Shown: positions 14,933 through 23,668 of the stretch, piece after piece
How the letters are laid out: every line of letters begins with the position of its first letter
Position numbering within the stretch: position 1 is the first letter of the stretch
NCBI GenBank assembly: GCA_023431385.1
Contig: JAEYWA010000273.1
Location: forward strand, 1-27,973
DNA from: Bacillota bacterium
GTDB lineage: Bacteria > Bacillota > Clostridia > Acetivibrionales > DSM-1351
Direction: 5' to 3'
DNA: 27,973 nt
Position numbers and translations under genes: made by a program
Notes under the pieces: model-generated
What the model was told of the DNA's origin: nothing
What the model saw: only the letters and a program-made list of their open reading frames with translations
The model's database searches: none

Positions 14933-16123
14933 TTAAACTATCTCCCTTGCTCCATCGCCAATATCGCTGACATAAAACTCAGGAGTTATTCCAGTCTGTT
15001 CCTTATAGTTTCTGCCTACCTGATCAATAAACAGTTGTACCTTGTCATCAGGTACAATGTTTACAGTACATCCCCCAAAGCCGGCACCGGTCATTCTTGC
15101 ACCTATTACCCCCTCCACCTTCATGGCTTCGGCCGTCATAGTATCAAGTTCTTTGCCGGTTACCTCATACAAATCCCTGATAGAGTCATTTGCTTCTACA
15201 AGAAGCCTGCCAAGTTCCTTAATATCATTCCTCTTCAAGGCTTCAACTGCTTTAAGCACTCTGTCATTTTCATAAATAACGTGAGTAACTCTTTTTCTTA
15301 TTGTTTGGTCCTCTATACTATCCTTGTACTGCTCAAATTCTTCTCTGGTTATTTCACAAAGATTCTTTTTCTCAGGAAGGTATTTTTTCAGAATCCTTAA
15401 GCCTTCAGCGCATTCACTGACACGCTCATTATATTTAGATTCGCCCAAAGATCGTTTTTTCTTTGTATTTCCTAGTACTATTTTATAACCCTCCAGTTTT
15501 AAGGGCAGATACTCATATCGCAAAGTTGCGCAATCAAGTAGTATGGCATGATCTTTTTTACCCATGGCCGATGCAAATTGGTCCATAATTCCGCAGCTGA
15601 CTCCGCAAAATTCATTCTCGGTTTTCTGACCCAAAACAGCCAATTCTACCATATTTAAAGGTTTTGTTACACCGTGCACCTCATTTCCCAAAGTGACCAG
15701 TGTTACTGCCGTAGCAAGCTCAATTGCCGCTGACGAGGACAAGCCTGAACCTAAAGGGACGGTATCATGAAACAGCATATCTACACCTGTAAGCTTATAT
15801 CCTGCCTTTTGGAGCATATAGGCCACACCAGCCTGATAATTTCCCCATCTCAGGCTTCTTGCTTTTTCAAGCTCGTCCAGCCTGACTTCTACACGGTCAG
15901 GTAAATCAGTAGCAGCAAGCCTAAGAGTATTAGTATTGTTTATTCTGGCTATAACAGTAGAATCCAGGCTTAATGCTGCCGGGAAAACATATCCACCGCA
16001 GTAATCAATATGTTCACCAATAAGATTTACTCTGCCGGGACCTGAAAAAACTCTGAGCCCCTCTGCACTTCCTCCATATATCTCACAGAATTTCTTCTTA
16101 AGTTCTTCATATTTATTATTCAT
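14933..16123 (-). CDS. galK: Galactokinase, 396 aa
   Basis: Phosphorylates galactose to galactose-1-phosphate with ATP. GHMP-kinase motifs are all intact: the galactokinase signature GRVNLIGEHIDYCGGY (30-45), the ATP-binding PLGSGLSSSAA (123-133), and near the C-terminus GARMTGAGFGGC. D41-region and R31 fit the known active-site residues. Length is typical (about 390). AAGGAG lies 8 bases before the ATG, with a second GGAG adjacent. It is the middle gene of the operon, 93 bases after galT; that gap contains short direct repeats. Confidence 0.97.
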   Translation of the reverse strand: MNNKYEELKKKFCEIYGGSAEGLRVFSGPGRVNLIGEHIDYCGGYVFPAALSLDSTVIARINNTNTLRLAATDLPDRVEVRLDELEKARSLRWGNYQAGVAYMLQKAGYKLTGVDMLFHDTVPLGSGLSSSAAIELATAVTLVTLGNEVHGVTKPLNMVELAVLGQKTENEFCGVSCGIMDQFASAMGKKDHAILLDCATLRYEYLPLKLEGYKIVLGNTKKKRSLGESKYNERVSECAEGLRILKKYLPEKKNLCEITREEFEQYKDSIEDQTIRKRVTHVIYENDRVLKAVEALKRNDIKELGRLLVEANDSIRDLYEVTGKELDTMTAEAMKVEGVIGARMTGAGFGGCTVNIVPDDKVQLFIDQVGRNYKEQTGITPEFYVSDIGDGAREIV

Positions 16124-16170
16124 ACTCCTTGCTCCTTCCCATAAGTCTATTTATCAGTTTTACTTTTCAC

Positions 16171-16197
16171 TGTACATCAAGTTTAATGTACATTAAG
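16171..16197 (-). repeat. Tandem TGTACAT(C/T)AAG repeats between galT and galK
   Basis: TGTACATCAAG (16171-16181) and TGTACATTAAG (16187-16197) differ at one base and start 16 bases apart. GTACAT/ATGTAC also forms an inverted pair. The site lies just ahead of galK. It may be an internal regulatory site or simply AT-rich coincidence. Confidence 0.3.
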
Positions 16198-16216
16198 CTT
16201 TTCTGCAAATAATGTA

Positions 16217-17770
16217 CTAATCCTCTTCTCTTAAGCCGCAGGCTTCCATAAAGCGGTTAAAGGCCTCAAGACCAACGGCGGTTTGTTTAAAGACACCTGT
16301 ATGCTCCAAGCAGGTTTCAAATTTTTTCCCTATTTCAAGTTTTAATATCTCATCTGCTCGTTCTGCATCCAAAGCAATACCATACCGGGAAGTCATATCC
16401 TCAATCCATTCCTTATGCTTGTATAATAAATGCTCCTCATCACAAATATCAACCATACCTGATTTGCCGCATAAAATATCCTTTATGAACTCCACTTCGG
16501 TTTTCAATCTTCCCGGGAGAATGGCCAAACCCATTACTTCAATAAGTCCGATATTCTCTTTTTTGATATGGTGTATTTCTTTATGGGGATGGAATATGCC
16601 ATCCGGGTATTTATCATCAGTTCTATTGTTTCTTAGTACAAGATCAATTTCATATTTGCCCTCTTCATTTTTTCTAGCAATAGGTGTAATTGTGTTGTGA
16701 GGCACCCGGCCGCTATCGCTTTCCGAGAATGCCAGCACAGCTGCACTCTGATCACTGTACTGCCTCCACTTATCAAGCACATATTCAGAAAAATCCACCA
16801 ATTCCTCAATGCTGCTGCCGGCTGCACGTATTACCGACAGCGGCCATTTAACTATGGCAATATCAATATGCTTGTATTCTTCAGACCTGAAGTGCTTTAT
16901 TACCGGAGCTTTTTGCATCGGGAACAGATAATTTCCGCCCTGAAAATGGTTATGGTTCAGTATGGAACCGCCCACTATGGGCAGATCAGCATTGGAACCA
17001 CACAGATAATGCGGAAATTGTCTCACAAAGTCAAACAAACAGGCAAAGGTCTCTCTTGATATGGTCATTGGAACATGTTTCTCGCTCAATATAATACAGT
17101 GCTCATTATAATATACATAGGGTGAATACTGTAAGTACCACTGTTCATCGCAGAGGGTTACAGGTATGATCCTGTGAGTCTGCCTGGCTGGAAAGTTGAT
17201 GCGACCTGCGTAGCCTATGTTGTCAATACAAAGCATGCATTTTGGATAGCTGCTCTGAGGCTGGAGTCTTTCAAGAGCAATTGTCTTTGGATCTTTCTCC
17301 GGCTTTGTAAGATTGATGGTTATTTCCAGGTTGCCATACCTAGAATTGGCTATCCACTTAATATTTTTTGCTATCTGGGCAGTTCTTATATAATTTGAAG
17401 CTGTACACAGCTGATAAAAATAGTCAGTTGCAGCGCTGGGCGATACAGTTTCAACTAATTCATTAAATTTTCTTACTATTTCAGACTCCCTTGGCATAAT
17501 AATGCCCATTATTTTAGTATCAAAAAGTTCACGGCAGACATATACCTCCTTGTCAAAAAGCCCTTCTTCTCCAGCATAGTTCACAAGTCGGTCCAATATT
17601 CCGGTGGGATATTCCATCTCCTCATCCGGCACTTCGCCCTGATAAGGTTCCTTTAACCTCAGCAAATCCAACAACTGGTTTCTTGCAATAATAGTATCCA
17701 GATTATCAATAAGACCATGCTTTTTTCCGAAACGAAGCAGCCTTTCAATTTCATAAGCCGGATTAATCAC
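16217..17770 (-). CDS. galT: Galactose-1-phosphate uridylyltransferase, type 2, 517 aa
   Basis: Transfers UMP from UDP-glucose to galactose-1-phosphate. At 517 residues it belongs to the long, Bacillus/Lactobacillus-type GalT (GalT2), not the ~350-residue E. coli type. The catalytic histidine motif is present as SILNHNHFQGGNY with H273 and H275. CysxxCys (C178, C181) may be structural. The start is GTG at 17770: GGAG lies 5 bases upstream and the N-terminus INPAYEIERLLRFG is typical. The overlapping ATG one base upstream reads directly into TGA in its frame. First gene of the gal operon, diverging from an AraC regulator that is its likely controller. Confidence 0.95.
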   Translation of the reverse strand: MINPAYEIERLLRFGKKHGLIDNLDTIIARNQLLDLLRLKEPYQGEVPDEEMEYPTGILDRLVNYAGEEGLFDKEVYVCRELFDTKIMGIIMPRESEIVRKFNELVETVSPSAATDYFYQLCTASNYIRTAQIAKNIKWIANSRYGNLEITINLTKPEKDPKTIALERLQPQSSYPKCMLCIDNIGYAGRINFPARQTHRIIPVTLCDEQWYLQYSPYVYYNEHCIILSEKHVPMTISRETFACLFDFVRQFPHYLCGSNADLPIVGGSILNHNHFQGGNYLFPMQKAPVIKHFRSEEYKHIDIAIVKWPLSVIRAAGSSIEELVDFSEYVLDKWRQYSDQSAAVLAFSESDSGRVPHNTITPIARKNEEGKYEIDLVLRNNRTDDKYPDGIFHPHKEIHHIKKENIGLIEVMGLAILPGRLKTEVEFIKDILCGKSGMVDICDEEHLLYKHKEWIEDMTSRYGIALDAERADEILKLEIGKKFETCLEHTGVFKQTAVGLEAFNRFMEACGLREED

Positions 17771-17895
17771 ATAAACTCCACCCTTCTGCTATTTTATGAT
17801 TAATTAATAAACATAAAAACTTTAATATATTTACTGAATGTCGATCTAAATAAAAATCATAGTCGTTCTTTTATATTGAAACCCTTTATTTAATC

Positions 17896-17924
17896 CTATT
17901 TATATAATACTATTATATAAATAG
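17896..17924. promoter_or_regulatory. Perfect 13-bp inverted repeat between galT and AraC gene
   Basis: CTATTTATATAAT (17896-17908) and ATTATATAAATAG (17912-17924) are perfect inverted arms separated by ACT. It lies about 125 bases before galT and 85 before the regulator's ATG, so it is well placed as a shared operator. It could also be a -10-rich cruciform. A weak minus-strand -10, TATGAT (17856-17861), lies downstream toward galT without a good -35, as expected for an activator-dependent promoter. Confidence 0.5.
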
Positions 17925-17952
17925 ATTACTATTATTTTCTCTGATTATTTTA

Positions 17953-17980
17953 TTGTATTCTAATACTATTTTACGATAAT
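17953..17980 (+). promoter_or_regulatory. Promoter candidate for second AraC gene
   Basis: TTGTAT (17953-17958) and GATAAT (17975-17980) are 16 bases apart. The start would be near 17987, giving a leader of about 22 bases with GGAGG just before ATG 18009. Confidence 0.4.
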
Positions 17981-18008
17981 TTTGTGTATCTATAGAAACG
18001 GAGGATAT

Positions 18009-18881
18009 ATGGAAACCTCAAAAGTGTATAAGCCAAAATCCTTTCCCAGTGATTTTCCGTTCAGTATTAAATTTACCAATATTGAGCCATACTATTGTAT
18101 GAATCATACCTTTCACTGGCACAATTATCTTGAGCTTGCTTTTGTAAAACAGGGCAAGGGAATTTATTATGTAGAAAACAGAACATATGAGATGCAGGAA
18201 GGAGATATCGTTGTGATAAACAACATTGAACCTCATTATATGGAGGTACTGCCTCCTGTCAATATGATAATGCCGGTAGTGATGTTTGAACCCCAGCTGG
18301 TTTGGTCTTCAGAAAGCAGTTTTGACTATAATTACATGGAACCGTTTTTTGAACGCAGCTCCAATTTCAATAATAAAATAGACAGTAGAAGTGAGATCGG
18401 TCAAAAAATATTTAAGCTGCTTTCTGAGGTCGAAGAAGAATATATAAATAAAACAGTAGGCTACAAGCTTATGATAAAAGCCAAGCTGCTTCACATTATT
18501 ACTTATTTGATAAGGCATTATCAGGATTCCAGCAAAAGTAACGAAAGTATTACCTCCAGAAGCAGAAAACTTGAGAAACTGGAAAAGGTGTTTGAATATA
18601 TTAACAGAAACTACTCGCAAAAGATAGAACTCAGTACCCTTGCAGAACTGGCGTATATGTCCCCCAGCTATTTCTCCACCTTTTTCAAGCAGTCAACAGG
18701 TTTTACACCGATAGAATACCTTAATAAGATGCGTATAGCCAAGTCCATAGAAATGCTGCGTGAAACAGATTTTACAGTTGCACAGATTGCACTGGACTGT
18801 GGCTTTAGCAACCTTGCAAACTATAACAAAATATTTAAGCATTTCACCGAAACAACTCCTACCTGTATAAGAAAAGTTTAG
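18009..18881 (+). CDS. AraC family regulator, probable gal regulator, 290 aa
   Basis: The N-terminal cupin domain (about 25-100) contains FHWHNYLELAFVKQGKG and GDIVVINNIEPHY, the usual sugar-binding barrel pattern. The C-terminal ~100 residues form the double HTH: IELSTLAELAYMSPSYFSTF, then TVAQIALDCGFSNLANYNKI and the terminal TTPTCIRKV. The protein ends right after the second HTH. I use ATG 18009 (GGAGG 4 bases upstream) rather than the TTG at 17982. It diverges from galT and most likely activates galTKE in response to galactose or a galactoside; this is inferred from position only. Confidence 0.92.
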   Translation: METSKVYKPKSFPSDFPFSIKFTNIEPYYCMNHTFHWHNYLELAFVKQGKGIYYVENRTYEMQEGDIVVINNIEPHYMEVLPPVNMIMPVVMFEPQLVWSSESSFDYNYMEPFFERSSNFNNKIDSRSEIGQKIFKLLSEVEEEYINKTVGYKLMIKAKLLHIITYLIRHYQDSSKSNESITSRSRKLEKLEKVFEYINRNYSQKIELSTLAELAYMSPSYFSTFFKQSTGFTPIEYLNKMRIAKSIEMLRETDFTVAQIALDCGFSNLANYNKIFKHFTETTPTCIRKV

Positions 18882-18906
18882 CCGCTTCAAATAAGGATGG
18901 TTTTTT

Positions 18907-19401
18907 ATGATTACAATAGGTGTAATAGCCGATACACATATCCCACGCAGGGGTAAAAAACTTACTGATGCAATACTCCAAAACCTGTCAGGTGTAGACA
19001 TGATAATTCATGCAGGAGACCTGTGCCGTGATTATGTAATTTATGAACTTGAAGAAATAGCACCTGTATATGCAGTGCTTGGTAATAACGATGATGAGTA
19101 CCTGGAAGCCATGCTGCCTTTAAAAAGAATTATTAATGTTGAGCAATGCAATATCGGTATTATCCACGGGCATAATTACGGGGGTACAGCAGCCATTAAT
19201 GCAACAAGAGCCTTTAAAGGGGATAATGTAGACTGCGTGGTCTTCGGACATAGTCACATACCTGTTAATAAGGTGCTGGATAATGTTCTTTATTTTAATC
19301 CCGGCTCTGCCATGGACAAGAGAAGGCAAAAGAAGCATACCTTTGGACTTTTAAGAGTATACAGCAAAAATATAACCGGGGAAATTATTGAATTTGACTG
19401 A
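18907..19401 (+). CDS. YfcE/MJ0936-type metallophosphoesterase, 164 aa
   Basis: A small calcineurin-like phosphoesterase. All metal-binding blocks are visible: IADTHIP (D9, H11), HAGDL (D38), LGNNDDE (N60), IIHGH and FGHSHIP, followed by FNPGSA. Length is typical of the YfcE/MJ0936 group, which hydrolyses phosphodiesters in vitro; the natural substrate is unknown. AAGGATGG lies 6 bases before the ATG. It starts 25 bases after the AraC regulator and probably shares its transcript, ending at the hairpin that follows. No functional link to galactose is evident. Confidence 0.93.
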   Translation: MITIGVIADTHIPRRGKKLTDAILQNLSGVDMIIHAGDLCRDYVIYELEEIAPVYAVLGNNDDEYLEAMLPLKRIINVEQCNIGIIHGHNYGGTAAINATRAFKGDNVDCVVFGHSHIPVNKVLDNVLYFNPGSAMDKRRQKKHTFGLLRVYSKNITGEIIEFD

Positions 19402-19418
19402 AGTATAATCATATATAA

Positions 19419-19450
19419 GCACCGAAGGATAATACTCCTTCGGTGCCTTT
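19419..19450. terminator. Terminator between phosphoesterase and fabV
   Basis: GCACCGAAGGA (19419-19429) and TCCTTCGGTGC (19436-19446) pair perfectly over 11 bp with a 6-base loop and CTTTATT after. It ends the plus-strand pair and may also stop fabV transcripts from the other side. Confidence 0.85.
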
Positions 19451-19532
19451 ATTAATTCTAAAACTATTTACTTATACTGGGTCATTTATGAAAAACATGT
19501 TAGTTATCGCTTTGCTATATCTGTTTGTTAAG

Positions 19533-20720
19533 TTAATCAATACTTTCGATTTTAACATCTATATCTACATCCTGTTTATAATCAACAGCATCAAATTCAA
19601 AGCCAAATAGTCGGAAGAACTCTGTTCTATATCCTTCTATATCCGAAATTTCAGTGATATTTTCATTATTAGCAATCTTCCAGAATTCGGCAACCTTTGC
19701 CTGTACATCAGAGCGCATTTCCCAGTCATCCATACAGATACGTCCTTTGTCATCCAGCTTCAAGTCTCCTGAATAAACTCTATCCTTTAACATTCTGTAC
19801 ATCTGCTCAATGGTACCCTCATGTATGTTCATATCCTTCATTACCTTGAATAATACACTTATATATATAGATATTACTGGGATTGCTGCACTTGCCTGAG
19901 TAACAACAGCCTTATTTATTGATACATATGCATTTCCACCAATGGACTTTAAATCATTTGTGATTTTAATGGCAGTTGCTTCCAGATCATCCTTTGCTCT
20001 TCCTATTGTTCCTTTTCTATAGATGGCATGAGTCATTTCAGGACCCACATAGGTGTATGCTATTGTAACAGCTCCCTGCTCCAGCACATCAGCTTCCTTC
20101 AGAGCCTCCATCCACATGGCCCAGTCCTCACCGCCCATTACCTCTACGGTTTGACGAATTTCCTCTTCGGTTGCTGGTTCAATTATTGATTCAGAAACCT
20201 GTTGGCTATGAAAATCTACCGTTTTCACAGTCGCGGGAGCACCTATTGGCTTCAGAACCGAATTTAATACTTCTCCTGTAACAGGGTGAGTTCTTCTTGG
20301 GGAAGCAATACTGTATATAACCAGGTCCACCTTTCCCAGATCCTTTTTTATAAGATCAATTGTCTGCTGCTTTATCTCCTTTGAAAAAGCATCGCCATTT
20401 ATGCTCTTTGCATACAATCCTTCCTCCCTGGCAAGCTTTTCAAACGCAGCTGAATTGTACCAGCCAGCAGAAGCTGTTTTGTTGCCTGAAGCAGGTCTTT
20501 CAAAGAACAAACCGATTGTAGCCGCACCGCTACCAAAAGCGGCAGCTATTCTGGAGGATAGTCCATATCCTGTTGAAGCTCCAATAACCAAAGCTTTTTT
20601 GCAACCTGATATCTTCTTTTGCTTTTTTACATACTCAACCTGCTGTCTTACGCTATATTCACATCCGACAGGGTGAGAAGTTGTACATATAAACCCACGG
20701 AATTTTGGAGTTACGATCAT
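19533..20720 (-). CDS. fabV: FabV-type NADH enoyl-ACP/CoA reductase, 395 aa
   Basis: Reduces trans-2-enoyl thioesters with NADH. In clostridia this family includes both fatty-acid enoyl-ACP reductase and the trans-2-enoyl-CoA reductase Ter. The NADH-binding motif GASTGYGLSSRIAAAFG (48-64) and catalytic Y234-(8 residues)-K243 in YRKGTIGRAK fit the FabV pattern. Length matches (~395-400). The start at 20720 has AGGAGG 6 bases upstream and gives the typical MIVTPKFRGFICTTSHP beginning. It is a lone gene, diverging from a CPBP gene, with an extended -10 promoter. Whether it acts on acyl-ACP or crotonyl-CoA cannot be told from sequence; no butyrate-pathway genes lie nearby. Confidence 0.95.
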   Translation of the reverse strand: MIVTPKFRGFICTTSHPVGCEYSVRQQVEYVKKQKKISGCKKALVIGASTGYGLSSRIAAAFGSGAATIGLFFERPASGNKTASAGWYNSAAFEKLAREEGLYAKSINGDAFSKEIKQQTIDLIKKDLGKVDLVIYSIASPRRTHPVTGEVLNSVLKPIGAPATVKTVDFHSQQVSESIIEPATEEEIRQTVEVMGGEDWAMWMEALKEADVLEQGAVTIAYTYVGPEMTHAIYRKGTIGRAKDDLEATAIKITNDLKSIGGNAYVSINKAVVTQASAAIPVISIYISVLFKVMKDMNIHEGTIEQMYRMLKDRVYSGDLKLDDKGRICMDDWEMRSDVQAKVAEFWKIANNENITEISDIEGYRTEFFRLFGFEFDAVDYKQDVDIDVKIESID

Positions 20721-20770
20721 AACAAACCTCCTGATTTGTAACAAGTATAATAATCAAACAAACTTTTATT

Positions 20771-20779
20771 ATTATAACA
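20771..20779 (-). promoter_or_regulatory. Extended -10 promoter for fabV
   Basis: On the minus strand TGTTATAAT (20779-20771) is a perfect extended -10. The -35 is poor, as is common for such promoters. The leader would be about 45 bases. Confidence 0.5.
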
Positions 20780-20869
20780 TAAATTCAGGAAATATAAAAC
20801 TAGATATTAACACTTGGTAATAACTATTCCTTTTACCCCGTTGATAACTTTATTTTTATTTTAAACTTA

Positions 20870-20898
20870 TTGAATCAAAATATAAATATAAGTATACT
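20870..20898 (+). promoter_or_regulatory. Promoter for second CPBP gene
   Basis: TTGAAT (20870-20875) and TATACT (20893-20898) are 17 bases apart, giving a leader of about 40 bases to the ATG at 20945. Confidence 0.5.
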
Positions 20899-20944
20899 TA
20901 ATCTAGAAAATAACAAATAACCCAAATCTTCCGAGGTATATAAA

Positions 20945-21586
20945 ATGCATAAAATAACTAAATTCTCAATTGTCACCATGCTTGTAATGGCATTATTATC
21001 GTTTACCTTTTTTATTGGAATAAACATCGCAGGTTCAACAGTTATTATTGGTATTATCGCTTTTATTATTGATAAAAAATTAAGAAAGCAGTCCTTTGCA
21101 GGCAGTGGATTGGATTTTAAAGCTATTGGTCAAAATCTTAAAGAAAGGTCAATATGGCTTTGGATAGCTCTGCCTCTAATAATGAATATTGTATGTATTG
21201 GTCTGTCTAAATTGATGCTTCCCGAATACTTTGAGCATGTAATCGAAAGATCTGCTGCAGTGCTTACATATGATAAAATTGTTTTACTCGTTATTCAACT
21301 TCTTGTACTGGCTTTGGGTGAAGAAATTGCCTGGAGAGCATTTTACCTTAACAGGTTGTCAAAAATCATACCTGCTACGCCGGCTCTCATTTTTTCTTCT
21401 TTATTATTTGCCATCTGTCATGTTCAGTCAGGAGACATTATAATTGTTGCCTATGACGTTCTTTTTGTTTTTATAAACAGCCTCTTTTATGGGATCATCT
21501 TCAAGAAAACAAATAATGCATGTATAAGCTGGATTTCACATTTCATAGCAAATATATTCGGTGTAGTTGTACTGGTTCTTTTATAA
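20945..21586 (+). CDS. CPBP family intramembrane metalloprotease, 213 aa
   Basis: A shorter member of the CPBP family with about six membrane segments. Motifs are the EExxxR box in GEEIAWR (E126, E127, R131), H159 in FAICH, and WISHFIANIFG with H199 and N203, so the catalytic set looks complete. CGAGGT lies 7 bases before the ATG. It is a single-gene unit ending at a strong terminator, divergent from fabV. Its substrate is unknown. It is not closely similar to the 323-residue CPBP protein at 6462-7433. Confidence 0.87.
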   Translation: MHKITKFSIVTMLVMALLSFTFFIGINIAGSTVIIGIIAFIIDKKLRKQSFAGSGLDFKAIGQNLKERSIWLWIALPLIMNIVCIGLSKLMLPEYFEHVIERSAAVLTYDKIVLLVIQLLVLALGEEIAWRAFYLNRLSKIIPATPALIFSSLLFAICHVQSGDIIIVAYDVLFVFINSLFYGIIFKKTNNACISWISHFIANIFGVVVLVLL

Positions 21587-21626
21587 TGTTTTGGATAAGT
21601 TCTTTAAAGGATTTACATACACAAAC

Positions 21627-21666
21627 AAAGGTGCAACCCCCAATTAACGTGGTTGCACCTTTATAC
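21627..21666. terminator. Bidirectional terminator between CPBP and MCP genes
   Basis: Perfect 12-bp arms AAAGGTGCAACC (21627-21638) and GGTTGCACCTTT (21651-21662) with a 12-base loop. T-rich sequence follows on both strands, so it serves both convergent genes. Confidence 0.9.
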
Positions 21667-21715
21667 ATATTATATATTATATTTTAAAGGATAAATTCCC
21701 CAGCATTAATATATT

Positions 21716-23251
21716 CTAAGTATTCAAAATTGATTGCAATTCATCTGCTATCAATTTTAAGTTATTCATCTGTCTTGAAATATCAATAATATGTTTAGTA
21801 TTCTCCTGAACAACTATTGCAATCTGTTGGAACTGAATATTTTCAGTTGAGATTTGCTCTGCAATTTCGTTGTTGACCACTACATTATTCTTTAACAAAA
21901 TATTCTGAGATTGATTCAAGCTATCAATTTGCTTGATTTCCAATGCGGATTTCTTGAGTAAAATTAACATATTTCTAATAGAATCAACAGTATTGTTCAA
22001 TATCTCATTTTGCTTACTTAGTTGAATATTACTTTCATCGACCTGTTTTGAAGTAAAAGCACTCTCCTCTTCAATTTTTGCAACCACATTATATATTTCC
22101 TTTAGTGATTCCTGTGTATTGGAAGATAACTTTCCAATTTCTTCAGCAACTACCGCAAAACCTTTTCCAGCCTCACCTGCCCTCGCAGCTTCAATTGATG
22201 CATTTAATGCTAAGAGTTTAGTTGAACTAGCTATTGATTCTATAATGCCTAATGTTTCACTAATCTTTTTTGTACCTGAAACAAGATTAGTAATAGCATC
22301 AACTGCCTTTATGTTTGATTCAACGGTCCCAACACTAGCTTCTACAAGATTTTGCAAAGCCATTTCGTTTGAATTAGATATCTGTAATAATTCATCAAAA
22401 GAATTATCACTATTCTTAACCTTTTGAGCAACTATGTCGCTGCTATCAGATAAAGAAGTTAAATTGTCTCTGGCGTTTTTTGATTTCTCCAGTATTAATT
22501 CACTCATTGCTGCAAGTTCTTCTGAAATTGCATTTAACTCCTCACTCTCACTACCATTAGCCTCAATACTTTGCATAACTATATCTGATGTTTCCGTCAA
22601 CTTTTCAACGGCAATAACAGCTTTATCAAGAATCTTTCTTGTTATTGTATTATTTCTGTCTATTTCATCACGTTTTGCATTTAGTAATATGCCACCACAC
22701 AAGTATGTAAACAGTATAATAGCTGCTTCACTTAAAATTATACAAATGATACGAATAATCAATTCAGGTATAAATAGCGAATCAGATACCGGCAAAACAA
22801 CATTTGGCATTACAGAAAATGAAATGATCAGAGAAATATTTACTATTCCCGTTGCTATTAAGTTCATTTTATTATCCAAAAATAAAGCCATTAATAAAAG
22901 AAAAAAGAAGGAGAATGCCCAGAAATCTCTTGATGGAATCAAATGAATTATAAAATTGAACTGTATTGTGAGTATGATTATTAATAAACATTTTGTCCGT
23001 AACATCATTGACTTCTTAAGCATACCATTTTCATCATTTCGGTTCCTTATCAACAGGATAGCTACTACTAAATATAGCACACAAGTAGAAATAAAAATAA
23101 CAATACCAATCCACGAAACAGTAGGATAAAATCCTATGAATTTTAAAGAACCGAATGTGACCCCAGCACACATACAAGACCCAGTAACAACCAATAAAAC
23201 TATTGTATATACTTTCTCCAGATAATCATCAATTACTGTTTTGTTACCCAT
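21716..23251 (-). CDS. Methyl-accepting chemotaxis-like protein, 511 aa
   Basis: A chemoreceptor-type signalling protein. The N-terminal ~190 residues contain about six membrane segments (roughly 13-33, 46-68, 87-104, 109-125, 130-147, 162-190) with only short loops. The rest is a cytoplasmic coiled coil with the conserved tip LNASIEAARAGEAGKGFAVV (349-368) and AEEIGKLSSNT, which contacts CheA/CheW. Unlike classic receptors there is no large extracellular sensor and no evident HAMP, so it may sense within the membrane or respond to redox or membrane state. The start at 23251 has GGAGG 7 bases upstream; the ATG at 23257 is too close. It has its own sigma-A promoter and a leader of about 125 bases. 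Confidence 0.9.
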   Translation of the reverse strand: MGNKTVIDDYLEKVYTIVLLVVTGSCMCAGVTFGSLKFIGFYPTVSWIGIVIFISTCVLYLVVAILLIRNRNDENGMLKKSMMLRTKCLLIIILTIQFNFIIHLIPSRDFWAFSFFFLLLMALFLDNKMNLIATGIVNISLIISFSVMPNVVLPVSDSLFIPELIIRIICIILSEAAIILFTYLCGGILLNAKRDEIDRNNTITRKILDKAVIAVEKLTETSDIVMQSIEANGSESEELNAISEELAAMSELILEKSKNARDNLTSLSDSSDIVAQKVKNSDNSFDELLQISNSNEMALQNLVEASVGTVESNIKAVDAITNLVSGTKKISETLGIIESIASSTKLLALNASIEAARAGEAGKGFAVVAEEIGKLSSNTQESLKEIYNVVAKIEEESAFTSKQVDESNIQLSKQNEILNNTVDSIRNMLILLKKSALEIKQIDSLNQSQNILLKNNVVVNNEIAEQISTENIQFQQIAIVVQENTKHIIDISRQMNNLKLIADELQSILNT

Positions 23252-23382
23252 TACCATTCCTCCACTTTCCTTGTTAAGTATATAGCTTTACTATCACGTA
23301 TCTTATACACTATAAAATCATAAAATCTAAAACAACACCGGTGAGTTAATACCAGAAAAACTATATTATTCAACTATTTGTC

Positions 23383-23411
23383 ATTATAACTACTTATTTC
23401 TATTTCGTCAA
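23383..23411 (-). promoter_or_regulatory. Sigma-A promoter of the MCP gene
   Basis: Minus-strand -35 TTGACG (23406-23411) and perfect -10 TATAAT (23383-23388) with 17-base spacing. No flagellar sigma-D consensus was noticed, so the gene appears to be under vegetative control. Confidence 0.7.
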
Positions 23412-23536
23412 TGTACGACATGAGTAAAGTTTTATATTGTAGAATTTATAAATTAATTATCAAATAAACACGAAACATTCGTTTTCTTTACTTTGCTGCA
23501 GTGCTTATAATGTATAAGACTAAATGTAGCATAATA

Positions 23537-23592
23537 AAACAGCACTCCTTTTAGATAGCTTTGTTATATCTAAAAATAGTGCTGTTTAAATT
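23537..23592. terminator. Long hairpin; terminator or small RNA
   Basis: Outer arms AAACAGCACT (23537-23546) and AGTGCTGTTT (23578-23587), then a 2-by-2 internal loop, then inner arms TTTTAGATA (23549-23557) and TATCTAAAA (23567-23575). T-rich tracts follow on both strands. It lies between the gap terminator and the MCP promoter, where no gene needs a terminator, so it may end a small RNA. Confidence 0.45.
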
Positions 23593-23668
23593 TTTGAGAA
23601 TATATTTGCATGTGTAAAATTATTCACATTATTCAACTAAACAAAAACACATCAAACAAAGCAATTAA

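Noticed and set aside
14909..15400. 163-codon frame antisense to galK
   Set aside because: Entirely opposite a clear galactokinase gene, with no ribosome-binding site or recognisable domain.
19489..19611. 40-codon hydrophobic frame (MKNMLVIALLY...) antisense to the fabV end
   Set aside because: No Shine-Dalgarno sequence; overlaps the fabV 3' end on the opposite strand.
22434..22946. 170-codon frame antisense to the chemoreceptor gene
   Set aside because: It is a shadow of the coiled-coil and membrane codons of the real gene; no start signals.
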